DNA of 64,000 nt from Chromatocurvus halotolerans (GTDB taxonomy: Bacteria; Pseudomonadota; Gammaproteobacteria; Pseudomonadales; Halieaceae): the NCBI RefSeq assembly GCF_004340525.1, contig NZ_SLWX01000009.1, positions 84,621 to 148,620 on the forward strand. The letters are read 5' to 3'. Below the pieces are notes generated by a model that saw only the letters and a list, made by a program, of their open reading frames with translations, ran no database searches and was not told where the DNA came from. Of this stretch, positions 15,332 to 24,997 are shown one piece after another. The position numbers and the translations under genes were made by a program. How positions within the stretch are numbered: the first letter of the stretch is position 1; each line of letters starts with the position of its first letter.

Positions 15332-16837
15332 ATGACCCGTCAGGTTCCGCTGTTTATCAACGGCGAGTTCGTCCAGAGTGCGAGTAACGACAAGCGCGAT
15401 GTTCTCAATCCCGCCACCCAGGCCGTGCTGGCCGAAGTGCCCTTCGCCACGCCCGATGAGGTGGACGTGGCCGTCGCCAGCGCAAAGGACGCCTTCCAGA
15501 CCTGGCGCGATGTGCCGGTGGCGGAGCGCGCGCGCCTGATGATGCGCTACCAGGCGCTGCTCAAGGCGTACCACGACGAACTCGGCGAAATCCTTGCCCA
15601 CGACACGGGCAAGACCTTCGAGGATGCCAAGGGTGACGTCTGGCGCGGCATCGAAGTGGTGGAACAGGCAGCCAATATCCCGTCCAACATGATGGGTGAG
15701 ACGGTGGAGAATGTTGCCAACGGCATCGATACCTACACCTATATTCAGCCCTTGGGCGTTTGCGTTGGCATCACGCCGTTCAACTTTCCGGCCATGATCC
15801 CGCTGTGGATGTTCCCGCTGGCCATCGCCGCCGGCAATACCTTCGTGCTCAAGCCCTCCGAGCAGGTTCCTCTTACGCCGGTGCGGCTGGTGGAACTCTT
15901 CATCGAGGCGGGAGCGCCCAAGGGCGTGCTCAACATGGTTCACGGCGGTCCCGACCAGGTCAACCAGCTGCTTGAGCACCCGGACGTCAGGGCGGCGTCC
16001 TTCGTCGGCTCCAGCCATGTGGGCGAGCACATCTACCGCACCGGCACGGCGGCGGGCAAGCGCGTGCAGTGCATGATGGGCGCCAAGAACCACATGGTAA
16101 TCATGCCGGACGCAGACCCGAATGCGGTACTGAACGCCCTGGTGGGTTCATCGGTGGGCGCCGGTGGCCAGCGCTGCATGGGCATCTCGGTCGCCATGTT
16201 CGTGGGTGACTCAAGCCAGCTGATCGACGCCCTGGCCGAGCGCCTTGCCACGGCTCAGCCGGGTGTCTGGGACGACGCATCGGCGTCTTATGGCCCATTG
16301 ATTTCTCCGCAGGCGCGCGAGCGCGTGCTGGGGCTGATCAGCAAGGGCACGGAAGAGGGCGCCACCTGCCTGCTGGATGGCAGTGACTGCACGGTCGACG
16401 GTTATCCCGACGGTAACTGGGTTGGGCCCACCCTCTTCAAGGATGTGACTCCCGAGATGAGCATCTATAAGGAAGAGATCTTTGGCCCGGTGCTGTGCTG
16501 CATGCAGGTGGAGACGCTGGAGGAGGCCATCGCCCAGATCAACAGTCTCGAGGTCGGCAATGGGGTTTCCCTGTTCACGGCCTCAGGCGGTGCGGCGCGC
16601 AAGTTCCAGCACGAGATCCTGGTGGGGCAGGTGGGGATCAACATCCCGATTCCGGTACCGCTGCCGTTCTTCTCCTTCACCGGCTGGCGCGGTTCCTTCC
16701 GCGGCGACCTGCACGCCTACGGCAAGCAGGCGGTTCGCTTCTACACCGAAACCAAGACCATTACCGCGAAGTGGAGCTTCCAGGAGCCGGCTGCGACTGG
16801 GGGTGGGCAGCCGAACATGAGCATCAACCTGCGCTGA
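15332..16837 (+). CDS. mmsA: Methylmalonate-semialdehyde dehydrogenase (CoA-acylating)
   Basis: A 501-residue aldehyde dehydrogenase that oxidises methylmalonate semialdehyde and malonate semialdehyde to propionyl-CoA and acetyl-CoA with NAD+ and CoA, the last step of distal valine degradation. The catalytic cysteine lies in GAGGQRCMG near residue 280. The position of the usual general-base glutamate is occupied by Asn in GAKNHMV, as is typical of this CoA-dependent group. The cofactor region [10 protein letters not shown] and the late [12 protein letters not shown] block are present. AGAGG lies 6 nt before the ATG at 15332. It is the first gene of a four-gene operon. Confidence 0.95.
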   Translation: MTRQVPLFINGEFVQSASNDKRDVLNPATQAVLAEVPFATPDEVDVAVASAKDAFQTWRDVPVAERARLMMRYQALLKAYHDELGEILAHDTGKTFEDAKGDVWRGIEVVEQAANIPSNMMGETVENVANGIDTYTYIQPLGVCVGITPFNFPAMIPLWMFPLAIAAGNTFVLKPSEQVPLTPVRLVELFIEAGAPKGVLNMVHGGPDQVNQLLEHPDVRAASFVGSSHVGEHIYRTGTAAGKRVQCMMGAKNHMVIMPDADPNAVLNALVGSSVGAGGQRCMGISVAMFVGDSSQLIDALAERLATAQPGVWDDASASYGPLISPQARERVLGLISKGTEEGATCLLDGSDCTVDGYPDGNWVGPTLFKDVTPEMSIYKEEIFGPVLCCMQVETLEEAIAQINSLEVGNGVSLFTASGGAARKFQHEILVGQVGINIPIPVPLPFFSFTGWRGSFRGDLHAYGKQAVRFYTETKTITAKWSFQEPAATGGGQPNMSINLR

Positions 16838-16871
16838 AGCCAGGTAAACCAGGCGGGACGGGAGACAATAC

Positions 16872-18032
16872 GTGGATTTTGCATTGAGTGAAGACCAGCA
16901 GGCCTATGTCGACAGCGCCAAGGCCTTTGCGGACAAGGAACTGGCGCCCAACGCGGCGCTCTGGGATGCCGAATCGGTATTCCCGAAAGACGTCCTGGCC
17001 CGGGCCGGTGAACTCGGCTTCATGGGCATGTACACGCCGGAGTCTGCCGGTGGCCTGGGCATGGGTCGGCTGGATGCCAGCCTGATCGTGGAGGAGCTGT
17101 CCAGGGGCTGCACCACCACCGCGGCCTTCCTGACCATCCACAACATGGCCACCAGCATGATCGGCAAGTACTGCAACGAGCAGACCATCGAGGAGTGGTG
17201 CCCGTCGCTGGTTACCGGCGAAAAGCTGGCCTCCTACTGTCTGACCGAGCCCGGTGCCGGCTCTGACGCGGCCAAGCTGCGCACCCGCGCCGAGCGCGAT
17301 GGCGATGACTACGTTATCAACGGTAGCAAGGTGTTCATTTCCGGCGCCGGCGAAACCGACGTGCTGGTGGTGATGCTGCGCACCGGTGATGAGGGCGCCA
17401 AAGGCGTGACCGCCGTGCTCGTGCCAGCCAATGCCGAGGGCATCAGCTACGGCAAGAAGGAAGAGAAGATGGGCTGGAATGCCCAGCCGACCCGCGCCGT
17501 GACCTTCGACAACGTGCGTGTTCCGGTTCGCTATCGCCTTGGCGAGGAAGGGCAGGGCTTTGCCATCGCCATGGAAGGGCTGGACGGCGGACGTATCAAC
17601 ATTGCCACCTGCAGCGTCGGCACTGCGCAGCAGGCCCTGGAGGAGGCCGCGGCTTACGTGCAGGAGCGGGAGCAGTTCGGCCAGTCCATCGCCACCTTCC
17701 AGGCCACCCAGTTCAAGCTCGCCGACATGCTCACCGAACTGGTCGCTGCCCGGCAGATGATCCGCCTGGCGGCCAGCAAGCTGGATAACAAGGCACCCGA
17801 GGCGACCACGTATTGTGCCATGGCCAAGCGCTTCGCCACGGACGCCGGTTTCCATATCTGCAACGACGCGTTGCAGCTTTTCGGGGGCTACGGTTATATC
17901 AAGGAATACCCCATGGAGCGGCACGTGCGCGACACCCGCGTGCACCAGATTCTCGAGGGCACCAACGAGATCATGCGCGTGATTATCAGCCGCCGAATGT
18001 TGATGGAAGGGGCGCTGGCGGTGATACGCTAG
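16872..18032 (+). CDS. Acyl-CoA dehydrogenase (probable isobutyryl-CoA dehydrogenase)
   Basis: A 386-residue FAD-dependent dehydrogenase that would convert isobutyryl-CoA to methacrylyl-CoA and pass electrons to ETF. Family signatures are clear: YCLTEPGAGSDA near residue 120, KVFISGAG, the C-terminal LFGGYGYIKEYP, and the catalytic Glu in QILEGTNEIMRV. The GTG start at 16872 has GGGAG upstream and follows mmsA by 34 bp. Placement among mmsA, a 3-hydroxyisobutyryl-CoA hydrolase gene and mmsB supports isobutyryl-CoA as substrate. Short-chain or 2-methylbutyryl-CoA activity cannot be excluded. Confidence 0.9.
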   Translation: MDFALSEDQQAYVDSAKAFADKELAPNAALWDAESVFPKDVLARAGELGFMGMYTPESAGGLGMGRLDASLIVEELSRGCTTTAAFLTIHNMATSMIGKYCNEQTIEEWCPSLVTGEKLASYCLTEPGAGSDAAKLRTRAERDGDDYVINGSKVFISGAGETDVLVVMLRTGDEGAKGVTAVLVPANAEGISYGKKEEKMGWNAQPTRAVTFDNVRVPVRYRLGEEGQGFAIAMEGLDGGRINIATCSVGTAQQALEEAAAYVQEREQFGQSIATFQATQFKLADMLTELVAARQMIRLAASKLDNKAPEATTYCAMAKRFATDAGFHICNDALQLFGGYGYIKEYPMERHVRDTRVHQILEGTNEIMRVIISRRMLMEGALAVIR

Positions 18033-18084
18033 TTTTCTCCACACGCCAAGTTTCGCGAGACGCCAACAACAGACAGGATACGAC

Positions 18085-19197
18085 ATGTCAGATTCACCGG
18101 TGCTGATCACCGAACAGGATTCCGCCCAGGGCGCGCTCGGCGTCATCACGCTGAACGTGCCGAAAACGCTCAACTCGCTCACGCTGGAGATGGTTGAGTT
18201 GATCCAGGGGGCACTGAACCGCTGGCGCCGCGATGACAATATTGCCGCCGTGTTTATCGCCGGTAGCGGCGACCGCGCGCTGTGCGCCGGCGGCGATGTG
18301 CAGGCCCTGCACGCGTCGGCTGTGGAAAAGCCCGGGGGGCCCTGCCTCTACGCAGAGAGTTTCTTCACCCACGAATACCGCATGAACTACACGCTGCACA
18401 CCTACCCCAAGCCGATTGTCTGCTGGGGCAGCGGTATCGTCATGGGCGGGGGCCTGGGCATCATGTCCGGCTGTAGCCACCGGGTGGTAACGGAGACCAC
18501 GCGCATTGCGATGCCCGAGATCACCATCGCCCTGTTCCCGGACGTCGGCGGCAGCTGGTTTCTGAATCACATGCCCGGCAGCATCGGACGCTTTCTCGCC
18601 CTCACCGGCGCCCACATCAATGCGGCGGATGCCCTGTATGTCGGTCTGGCAGACCGCTTCATTACCAGTGATCGCTGCAACAGCGTCATGGAGCAGCTGC
18701 TCGCCCAGAGCTGGACTCAGGACCCCGGGGAGAATCACGGCCTGGTGCAGGATGTGCTGCGCGCGGCGGCGAAGGCGAGTGCCGCGCAGCAGCCCGAGGG
18801 CCAGGTCGCGGCACACCGCGCGCAGATTGCCACCCTGTGCGACGCCAACACGATTCACGGCGTGGTGGACAACATCCTCGCGCTGGACACCGACGACACG
18901 TGGCTGTCCCGGGCGCGGGACAGCCTCGCCAACGGATCACCGCTGGCGGCGCTGCGCATCGACCGTCAGCTCACAGTTACCCGTCACAGCTCACTCAAGC
19001 AGGTCTTCCAGGCGGAAATCCAGCTGGCCACCCAGATTGTCCGCCATCCGGAATTTGCCGAGGGCGTGCGCGCTCTGCTGATCGACAAGGACCGCAATCC
19101 GGCCTGGCAGTACGCCACCACCCGTGACGTTCCCGCCGAGGTACTGGACGGGTTCTTTGTCGCGCCCTGGGATACCAACCCCCTGGTTGATCTCTAG
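18085..19197 (+). CDS. 3-hydroxyisobutyryl-CoA hydrolase (HIBCH-type crotonase)
   Basis: A 370-residue crotonase-superfamily protein that would hydrolyse 3-hydroxyisobutyryl-CoA to free 3-hydroxyisobutyrate. The oxyanion-hole segment ALCAGGDVQAL, the MGGGLGIM turn, and the Glu/Asp pair region PEITIALFPDVGGS match HIBCH. The long C-terminal part with FAEGVRALLIDKDRNPAW is diagnostic against simple enoyl-CoA hydratases, which are about 100 residues shorter. AGGA lies upstream of the ATG, 52 bp after the previous gene. A separate methacrylyl-CoA hydratase is not encoded here, so a general enoyl-CoA hydratase elsewhere must supply that step. Confidence 0.9.
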   Translation: MSDSPVLITEQDSAQGALGVITLNVPKTLNSLTLEMVELIQGALNRWRRDDNIAAVFIAGSGDRALCAGGDVQALHASAVEKPGGPCLYAESFFTHEYRMNYTLHTYPKPIVCWGSGIVMGGGLGIMSGCSHRVVTETTRIAMPEITIALFPDVGGSWFLNHMPGSIGRFLALTGAHINAADALYVGLADRFITSDRCNSVMEQLLAQSWTQDPGENHGLVQDVLRAAAKASAAQQPEGQVAAHRAQIATLCDANTIHGVVDNILALDTDDTWLSRARDSLANGSPLAALRIDRQLTVTRHSSLKQVFQAEIQLATQIVRHPEFAEGVRALLIDKDRNPAWQYATTRDVPAEVLDGFFVAPWDTNPLVDL

Positions 19198-19251
19198 CGC
19201 GAGCGCAGCCCGCCGCGCTCGCAACCGTCAACAACTTCCGGAGAACAGAAC

Positions 19252-20139
19252 ATGGCACGCGTCGCATTTATCGGTCTTGGCAATATGGGCGGTCCCATGG
19301 CCGGCAACCTGCTGAAAGCCGGCCACGATGTCACTGTCTTCGATCTGTCTGCACAGGCCACTGCAGCTCTGGCGGAGCGCGGCGCGAGTGTGGCGGAGTC
19401 GGCCCTGGCCGCGTCTGCCGACAAGGATTACGTGATTTCCATGCTGCCCGCGGGCAAGCACGTGACCGGAGTCTATCTTGGTGACGAGGGCCTGCTGGCA
19501 GCACTCGACGCACACACCACCGTGCTCGACTGTTCCACTATCGATGCCGGAACCGCGCGGGATGTGGGCGCTGCCGCGGAAAAGCTGGGCATCGGCTTCA
19601 TGGACGCGCCAGTCTCCGGCGGCGTTGCAGCGGCGGCTGCCGGCACGCTTGCCTTCATGTGCGGCGGCGACCCCATGACTTTTGAAAAGGCGCGGCTGAT
19701 CCTTGCGGACATGGGCAAGAACATTTTTCATGCCGGGCCCGCCGGCGCGGGGCAGGTGGCCAAGGGCTGCAACAACATGCTGCTGGCGATCCACATGATC
19801 GGCACCTGCGAGGCGCTGGAAATGGGCGCGCGTCACGGCCTCGACCCGAAGGTGCTGTCGGAGATCATGAGCGCCAGCTCCGGGCGCAACTGGTCGCTGG
19901 AGGTCTACAACCCCTATCCGGGGGTCATGGATGCAGCGCCGGCGAGCAACGATTACCAGCCGGGGTTCATGGTGGACCTGATGGTCAAGGATCTTGGCCT
20001 GGCCATGGATATTGCCGAGAGCGGCGGCGTTGCCAACCGCATGGGCCAGCTGGCGCAGGCGCTATACAGCGAACACCAGGCCGAGGGTAACGGCGCAATG
20101 GATTTCTCCAGCATCATGCAGCGCCTGCACACGCGGTAA
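19252..20139 (+). CDS. mmsB: 3-hydroxyisobutyrate dehydrogenase
   Basis: A 295-residue NAD+-dependent beta-hydroxyacid dehydrogenase that oxidises 3-hydroxyisobutyrate to methylmalonate semialdehyde, the MmsA substrate. The N-terminal cofactor motif is FIGLGNMGGPMAGNL, the substrate-binding motif is MDAPVSGGVAAA near residue 120, and the catalytic lysine is in GAGQVAKGCNNML near 170. GGAG precedes the ATG. It closes the valine operon and is convergent with the HD-GYP gene. Confidence 0.95.
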   Translation: MARVAFIGLGNMGGPMAGNLLKAGHDVTVFDLSAQATAALAERGASVAESALAASADKDYVISMLPAGKHVTGVYLGDEGLLAALDAHTTVLDCSTIDAGTARDVGAAAEKLGIGFMDAPVSGGVAAAAAGTLAFMCGGDPMTFEKARLILADMGKNIFHAGPAGAGQVAKGCNNMLLAIHMIGTCEALEMGARHGLDPKVLSEIMSASSGRNWSLEVYNPYPGVMDAAPASNDYQPGFMVDLMVKDLGLAMDIAESGGVANRMGQLAQALYSEHQAEGNGAMDFSSIMQRLHTR

Positions 20140-20168
20140 CAGATACCGACCGCGCTCTGAATGCCGGC

Positions 20169-21449
20169 TTATCGGGCGTTCAGCGCCTGCGTCGTGTTTT
20201 CCAGCCATTCAAGAACAACCGTATCCTTGCGCATGTCCGGGTCGTCCTGTGCGGCCCTGGACAGAATGTCCGTGGCCTCACGCGCCTGCCGCAGCCCTTC
20301 ACGCAGAACACTGCAGGCCTCCAGGTGCGCCTCCGAGTCCGGTTCGCTCGCCTCAAGGTCTTCAATCAGGTCCGGCGCCAGACCCACGCTGGAAAACGCC
20401 CTGCGTATGGCGCGAAAGTCCCGCTCTGCGAGCGTCCACGCCTGTGCCGATGCGTGTTCCTGCACGGCCTCCCAGCCTTCGAGAATGTCGCTCAGGCGGG
20501 CATACAGTGCCGGGATGTCCCGGGTATCGAACGGGTATTTCTCCAGGGGTTCGGCGACATTGAAGTGCTCCCAGAAGACTCGCGTGATCACCGGATCAAA
20601 CTGATGCGCATAGGTTCTGATCACGATGGCAAGATGGCGCGCTCCTGCCGACTGGCGTATCCCCAGGCTGAACTCGATGAACGACAGAATGCGCCCTGCC
20701 AGGCTCATCTGGTCCCCCCGGAGGCCGCCAGGGTAACCGCTGCCGTCCGCGCGCTCATGGTGCTCGAGGACGGCGCGTGAAACGGCCTTGTCGTAGACAT
20801 CCAGGGCATCAATGATAGAGCCGCCGATCACCGGATGTGTCTGTACCTGTCGCCGGAGCGCCTCGTCCAGGCGTTCTTTCGGGTCAAGGATGCGGTGGTC
20901 GATGTGCAGCTGGCCGATATCATGCAGCAGCGCTGCGCTCGCAAGATGACGCTCCTCGACCATGTTCATGTCGAGTTTCTGTCCAAGAAATATCGATCCC
21001 ATGGTGCACCAGAGGCTGTGATCAATCAGTCGGGGCGCCTGTTCTGCCAGCACCGTGAGCTTGTTGCGAATCGCAGTGGGAAGCTGCATGTGCCCGAAAC
21101 AGGCGTGAAGAAAATCGCCGGTTGTCTCTTGCTCGATGAGGGCGGCGAATTCTTTTTGCTCGTTGAGCAACTCCCGAGCCCGTGATACGAGATAAGCGCT
21201 GTCAATGGCGTTTTCCACCACACAGCTGTGGTCAATCGGTTTGAGCAGCTTGTGCCTGAGGAGTTTGTCGAGCAGGCTGCTGTTGACCTGGTAGCCGGCT
21301 GCAAGCAGCTTTACACCACTGGTGCTGCAGATATCCTCGGTGGCGGTGATTGCACGTCGATCACCGACCTCGGTCACATGCTTCAGGTATTGCTCTACCA
21401 CACCGTCTTCGCAAGGCACGGCCATGTCCGAATCCTGTTGCTGTGTCAT
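20169..21449 (-). CDS. HD-GYP domain phosphodiesterase
   Basis: A 426-residue cytoplasmic protein predicted to hydrolyse cyclic-di-GMP. The HD-GYP domain is intact: LLHDIGQLHIDH (HD at 176-177), THPVIGG, LEHHERADGSGYPGGL (GYP at 238-240) and a later RILSFIEFS segment. The N-terminal 140 residues form no recognised domain, and the C-terminal 120 residues are helical and acidic. The start at 21449 is chosen because an earlier in-frame start (21584) would extend into the divergent promoter region; 21425 is a possible alternative. It lies back-to-back with the pomAB operon, which suggests a link between c-di-GMP turnover and the flagellar motor. Confidence 0.87.
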   Translation of the reverse strand: MTQQQDSDMAVPCEDGVVEQYLKHVTEVGDRRAITATEDICSTSGVKLLAAGYQVNSSLLDKLLRHKLLKPIDHSCVVENAIDSAYLVSRARELLNEQKEFAALIEQETTGDFLHACFGHMQLPTAIRNKLTVLAEQAPRLIDHSLWCTMGSIFLGQKLDMNMVEERHLASAALLHDIGQLHIDHRILDPKERLDEALRRQVQTHPVIGGSIIDALDVYDKAVSRAVLEHHERADGSGYPGGLRGDQMSLAGRILSFIEFSLGIRQSAGARHLAIVIRTYAHQFDPVITRVFWEHFNVAEPLEKYPFDTRDIPALYARLSDILEGWEAVQEHASAQAWTLAERDFRAIRRAFSSVGLAPDLIEDLEASEPDSEAHLEACSVLREGLRQAREATDILSRAAQDDPDMRKDTVVLEWLENTTQALNAR

Positions 21450-21764
21450 GGGCAACCTGTGTCGTGAAATCAGTGGCTCTGCGTGGGTTGTCAGGGTCGT
21501 GAGTTCTGTCACCAGCTCGGTTTTCTGATACTGCGCCGACAGAAGTCCGCAGCAAGTGATATAAGACTGAGGCAACAGTATCAAACTTATCGGTGGGTAA
21601 AGCCACCATCATCGTGATGCAGGGCGGCTGTCCCGGTGATGTACTGTCCTCGCCCGCCAAGTGCCATGCCATCAACAATACATACCGTGCAGCAGATTGG
21701 GATATACTTCTGGGCGTTCACCCTCCGGGCAGTCCGCGGCAAAAAAACAAAGGGAACAGGAAGC

Positions 21765-22529
21765 ATGGATCTGGCGACATTACTGGGCCTGGTAGGCGCC
21801 CTTGGGGTAGTGATGGCTGCCATCATCACGGGTGGTTCTCCCATCATGTTTTTTAATATACCGTCAGTCCTCATCGTGATTGCGGGCACCATGCTGGTTG
21901 TGATGATCAAGTTCAACATGGCCCATTTTCTCGGCGCCTTCAAAGTCGCCCTTAGGGCATTCTCCAACAAGATGGAGAACCCGGAGGAGGTCGTGCAGAA
22001 AATCGTCGAACTGGCGACGATTGCCCGCAAGGAAGGTCTTTTGGCGCTCGAGAATGCGCAGATCGACAACGAGTTTCTTCAGCGTGGCGTACAGATGGTT
22101 TCGGATGGCAATTCACCGGAAGTTGTCAGCAATGTCATGACCAAGGACCTGCAGCACACAATCGACCGTCACCAGTGGAGTGCCAAGGTGTTCACCGCCA
22201 CGGGTGATGTAGCGCCAGCCATGGGTATGATAGGTACTCTGATCGGTCTCGTTCAGATGCTGTCGACCATGAACGATCCGAAGACGATCGGGCCGGCCAT
22301 GGCGGTGGCGCTGTTGACGACCCTTTACGGCGCCATTCTGGCGAATATGGTGGCGTTCCCGATTGCCGACAAACTCAACCTGCGCAAGGTGGAAGAGGGT
22401 CGAATCAAAGCGATCTGTATCGATGGTCTCCTGGCCATTCAGGACGGTCAGAATCCGCGAGTCATCGAGTCAATGCTCAAAATGTACATAGCGCCTGCAA
22501 AACGCAGCAGTGAAGACGTCAACGCATGA
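21765..22529 (+). CDS. pomA: Flagellar motor stator protein PomA
   Basis: A 254-residue inner-membrane protein, the same length as Vibrio PomA, with four membrane segments (about 5-25, 30-50, 150-170 and 185-205). The start MDLATLLGLVGALGVV, the charged cytoplasmic loop, the GDVAPAMGMIGTLIGLV segment and the AVALLTTLYGAILANM helix match sodium-type MotA. With PomB it forms the ion channel that turns ion flow into torque. AGGAAG lies before the ATG at 21765; an upstream frame to 21636 is non-coding in appearance. A weak TATACT (21703-21708) might be a -10 element. Confidence 0.93.
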   Translation: MDLATLLGLVGALGVVMAAIITGGSPIMFFNIPSVLIVIAGTMLVVMIKFNMAHFLGAFKVALRAFSNKMENPEEVVQKIVELATIARKEGLLALENAQIDNEFLQRGVQMVSDGNSPEVVSNVMTKDLQHTIDRHQWSAKVFTATGDVAPAMGMIGTLIGLVQMLSTMNDPKTIGPAMAVALLTTLYGAILANMVAFPIADKLNLRKVEEGRIKAICIDGLLAIQDGQNPRVIESMLKMYIAPAKRSSEDVNA

Positions 22530-23398
22530 TCGACTTCGACCAGGGCGAGGGTGACAATCGCGGCGCTCCAGCCTGGATGGCGACTTTTGCCGATCTGATG
22601 TCGCTACTACTCGCGTTCTTTGTCCTTCTGCTGTCCTTCTCCGAAATGGACCTGGAGCGCTACAAGACCATTGCCGGCTCAATGAAAATGGCGTTCGGCG
22701 TGCAGCAGCAGATCAAGGCAGATGACACGCCCAAGGGTACCAGCGTCATCGCGATGGAATTCAGCCCGGGCCGGACCATCCCCACCCCGATCCAGCAGAT
22801 CCAGCAGGTGACCCGGGATAGCAGCCGTTCCTCACTGCAGACGGGCACCCAGGAACAGGCTCAGGCCAAAATGGACGACGAGCAGGCCCGTGCGCTCCTG
22901 GAGCAGAAAGTCGCCACGCTGGAGCAGGAAACCGCTGCCGATGCCCAGCGGCTCCGCGCGCTGTTCGCCGATGAAATCGCCAACGAAAACATCGATATCG
23001 AGTCAGAAGGCCGCTTCATCACTATTCGCATCCGCGAGAACGGATCGTTTCCCTCCGGCTCTGCCAGTCTGACGGACGGTTTTCTGCCTGTAATAAGCAA
23101 ACTGCGATCTGCAATGGCGGAGATCCCTGGAAAGGTCGCGATTGAAGGACACACCGACAACGTCCCTATCAGTGGTGGCCCCTTCCCCACCAACTGGGCC
23201 CTGTCGGCCGGCCGCGCCCTGTCGCTTACCCACGAACTGCTGCGCGAGCCCAACCTGGAGGATCGCCGCATGATGGTGGTGGGTTATGCCGACACACAGC
23301 CTCTCGCTGGCAATGACACCGCTGAGGGCCGCGCCAGGAACCGCAGGGTGGAAATCGTCATACGCCAGGCTCTTGCAGAATCAGAGGAGTATCTTTGA
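22526..23398 (+). CDS. pomB: Flagellar motor stator protein PomB
   Basis: A 290-residue partner of PomA. A short cytoplasmic N-terminus leads to one membrane helix with the ion-carrying aspartate (Asp23 in TFADLMSLLLAFF), then a periplasmic plug and coiled linker (residues about 110-150). The C-terminal OmpA-like peptidoglycan-binding domain has IEGHTDNVPI near 210 and the late RARNRRVEIVI motif. The ATG overlaps the pomA stop codon by 4 bp. PomAB membership, rather than proton-type MotAB, is inferred from close agreement of PomA with the sodium-type family. Confidence 0.92.
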   Translation: MIDFDQGEGDNRGAPAWMATFADLMSLLLAFFVLLLSFSEMDLERYKTIAGSMKMAFGVQQQIKADDTPKGTSVIAMEFSPGRTIPTPIQQIQQVTRDSSRSSLQTGTQEQAQAKMDDEQARALLEQKVATLEQETAADAQRLRALFADEIANENIDIESEGRFITIRIRENGSFPSGSASLTDGFLPVISKLRSAMAEIPGKVAIEGHTDNVPISGGPFPTNWALSAGRALSLTHELLREPNLEDRRMMVVGYADTQPLAGNDTAEGRARNRRVEIVIRQALAESEEYL

Positions 23399-23961
23399 GA
23401 GTGAGTGAGGAGCGCAGAGAATACTACCGGATCCTTGATCGACTCCCGTTGTACCACACAGCCATTCCGGAACCTGACACCGAGAAGCCGCCATCCGACC
23501 ACGAGGCTATGCTCGTCCATATGGAAGGTGAACTGAGTGATGCCATCAACAAGGTCTTTCGTGCCGACCCGGTGATCGGGCAGGCTCTTGGCTTGATCAA
23601 CCGCAAAATCGACATGCTTGGATCGATGCTGCCGGGACAGAGTGCGGCGGAGGGTGAGCGTCACGTTCCCACGCCGGTCAGCCTGAGTGGCAGTGGAGTT
23701 GCGTTCGATAGCGACGAGTCATTTCCGGTGGGCACGCGGCGACGCCTGAGTCTGCTGTTGCAGCCGTCACAGGTACCTTTGCAGCTGAACTGCACGGTGA
23801 TGGCAAACGAACCCAGCGAAAATGAGGATCAATCACGCCGAATCCGGCTCGGGTTTGATGAGGACGACGTCGCACGGGAGCAGATCATCCGCTATGTGGT
23901 CCAGCGTCAGGGCATGCGCCAGTCAGAGATGCTGGCCGACGAATCCGGCGATTCCCGTTAG
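23395..23961 (+). CDS. PilZ-like protein in the stator operon
   Basis: A 188-residue soluble protein translationally coupled to pomB. It begins with ERREYYRILDR, an RxxxR-like basic motif of c-di-GMP-binding PilZ domains, and later has VSLSGSGVAFDSDESFPVG followed by alternating strands (RRLSLLLQP ... LNCTVMAN). The usual D/NxSxxG signature is altered here (LSGSGV), so c-di-GMP binding is uncertain. A TTG start (23395) overlaps the pomB stop as TTGA and has GAGGAG 5-8 nt upstream; GTG at 23401 is a second option. PilZ proteins such as YcgR act as flagellar brakes, which fits the operon position. Confidence 0.7.
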   Translation: MRVSEERREYYRILDRLPLYHTAIPEPDTEKPPSDHEAMLVHMEGELSDAINKVFRADPVIGQALGLINRKIDMLGSMLPGQSAAEGERHVPTPVSLSGSGVAFDSDESFPVGTRRRLSLLLQPSQVPLQLNCTVMANEPSENEDQSRRIRLGFDEDDVAREQIIRYVVQRQGMRQSEMLADESGDSR

Positions 23962-24063
23962 AGCAGCCAGTGGCCTCGAGTGGACCCATGTGTGCTCCCG
24001 TGGGCGGTCCTGAAGATGTTGGTGCTCTGCCAGCAGCGCCTTGGTCTCTTGCCTCCGGCCATT

Positions 24064-24945
24064 TCATGCGCTTTGCTCTGTCGCGCTGTGCCGGTTGACG
24101 TAATTGCGCATGGCGAGCACGAGAACAATACAAATAACCAGCGCCACCGGGGTGTTCATGATCATGGGTAGCGACATTTCCCGGCTGCCGGCAATGGCGA
24201 CGGCGATGTAGATGGCAGTGCCCTCCTGCCGGATCATGTGCTCAATGCATATGGCGGAGGTTTCCCTGGGATTAAGATGCGATAACCGGGTGACGCCGAA
24301 GGCCAGCGCCAGCACAATGAGATTCGCACCCAGGGTCATCCAGAACAGGACCCAGAAGTTCTGCCTCAGTACGTCAATCTGGTCGATGAGAATGATGACG
24401 AAAGCCGACACCAGCACCACCGTTGCAATCAATTTTAGTTTGCCACGAAGCCACGCCGCCGCGCCCGCCTGAAAGTGCGCGAATATCAGGCCCAGTGTGA
24501 CCGGGACCAGCGTGATGCTGAACACCTTCCAGACAAAGCCGCCAAGCGGAACCTCCACAGGTCCGCTGAACCCCATGAAGAATTGCAGGGCAGCGTAAGC
24601 GTAGAGCGGCACGATGAAAATATAAATAAAGCTGACCCCAACACTCATCGAGAGTGACAGGGCGAGATCGCCTTTCGAAAAGTCAGTCATCAGATTTGAC
24701 AGCATCCCTCCGGGGCAGGTCGCCAGCAGCACGAAGCCGACTGCCAGTGGCTGGGTCGGAGCAAACAGCACGGCAATGCCGATGCCGATAACCGGCGGTA
24801 TGACAAGCATGCTGGCAGACCCCGCCAGGAGCGCACGTCGGTTAGCAAAAATGCGACCGAAATCGTGCAGCGTGAGGCTCAGTCCCATGGAAAACATGAT
24901 GAACCAGAGCGAGCCTGGCAGGAGTATGTCGTCGATCAGGTTCAT
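24064..24945 (-). CDS. Bile acid:sodium symporter family (BASS) transporter
   Basis: A 293-residue integral membrane protein with about nine or ten hydrophobic helices. It carries the family segments LLATCPGGMLSNLMTDFSKGDLALS (shown in parts: CPGGMLSN, KGDLALSLSMS) near residue 80 and EHMIRQEGTAIYIAVA near 235. Members carry organic anions such as bile acids, pyruvate or pantoate with sodium. The substrate cannot be predicted. It has short flanks on both sides and no obvious operon partner. Confidence 0.88.
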   Translation of the reverse strand: MNLIDDILLPGSLWFIMFSMGLSLTLHDFGRIFANRRALLAGSASMLVIPPVIGIGIAVLFAPTQPLAVGFVLLATCPGGMLSNLMTDFSKGDLALSLSMSVGVSFIYIFIVPLYAYAALQFFMGFSGPVEVPLGGFVWKVFSITLVPVTLGLIFAHFQAGAAAWLRGKLKLIATVVLVSAFVIILIDQIDVLRQNFWVLFWMTLGANLIVLALAFGVTRLSHLNPRETSAICIEHMIRQEGTAIYIAVAIAGSREMSLPMIMNTPVALVICIVLVLAMRNYVNRHSATEQSA

Positions 24946-24997
24946 GCGTCTCTCCGTGCGGGTGCGTGCCGCGCCTGTTATTCGATGGGAGGCTTAA

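Noticed and set aside
21703..21708. TATACT as a -10 box for pomA
   Set aside because: No matching -35 or flagellar sigma-factor signature lies at the right distance, so it is not listed as a promoter.
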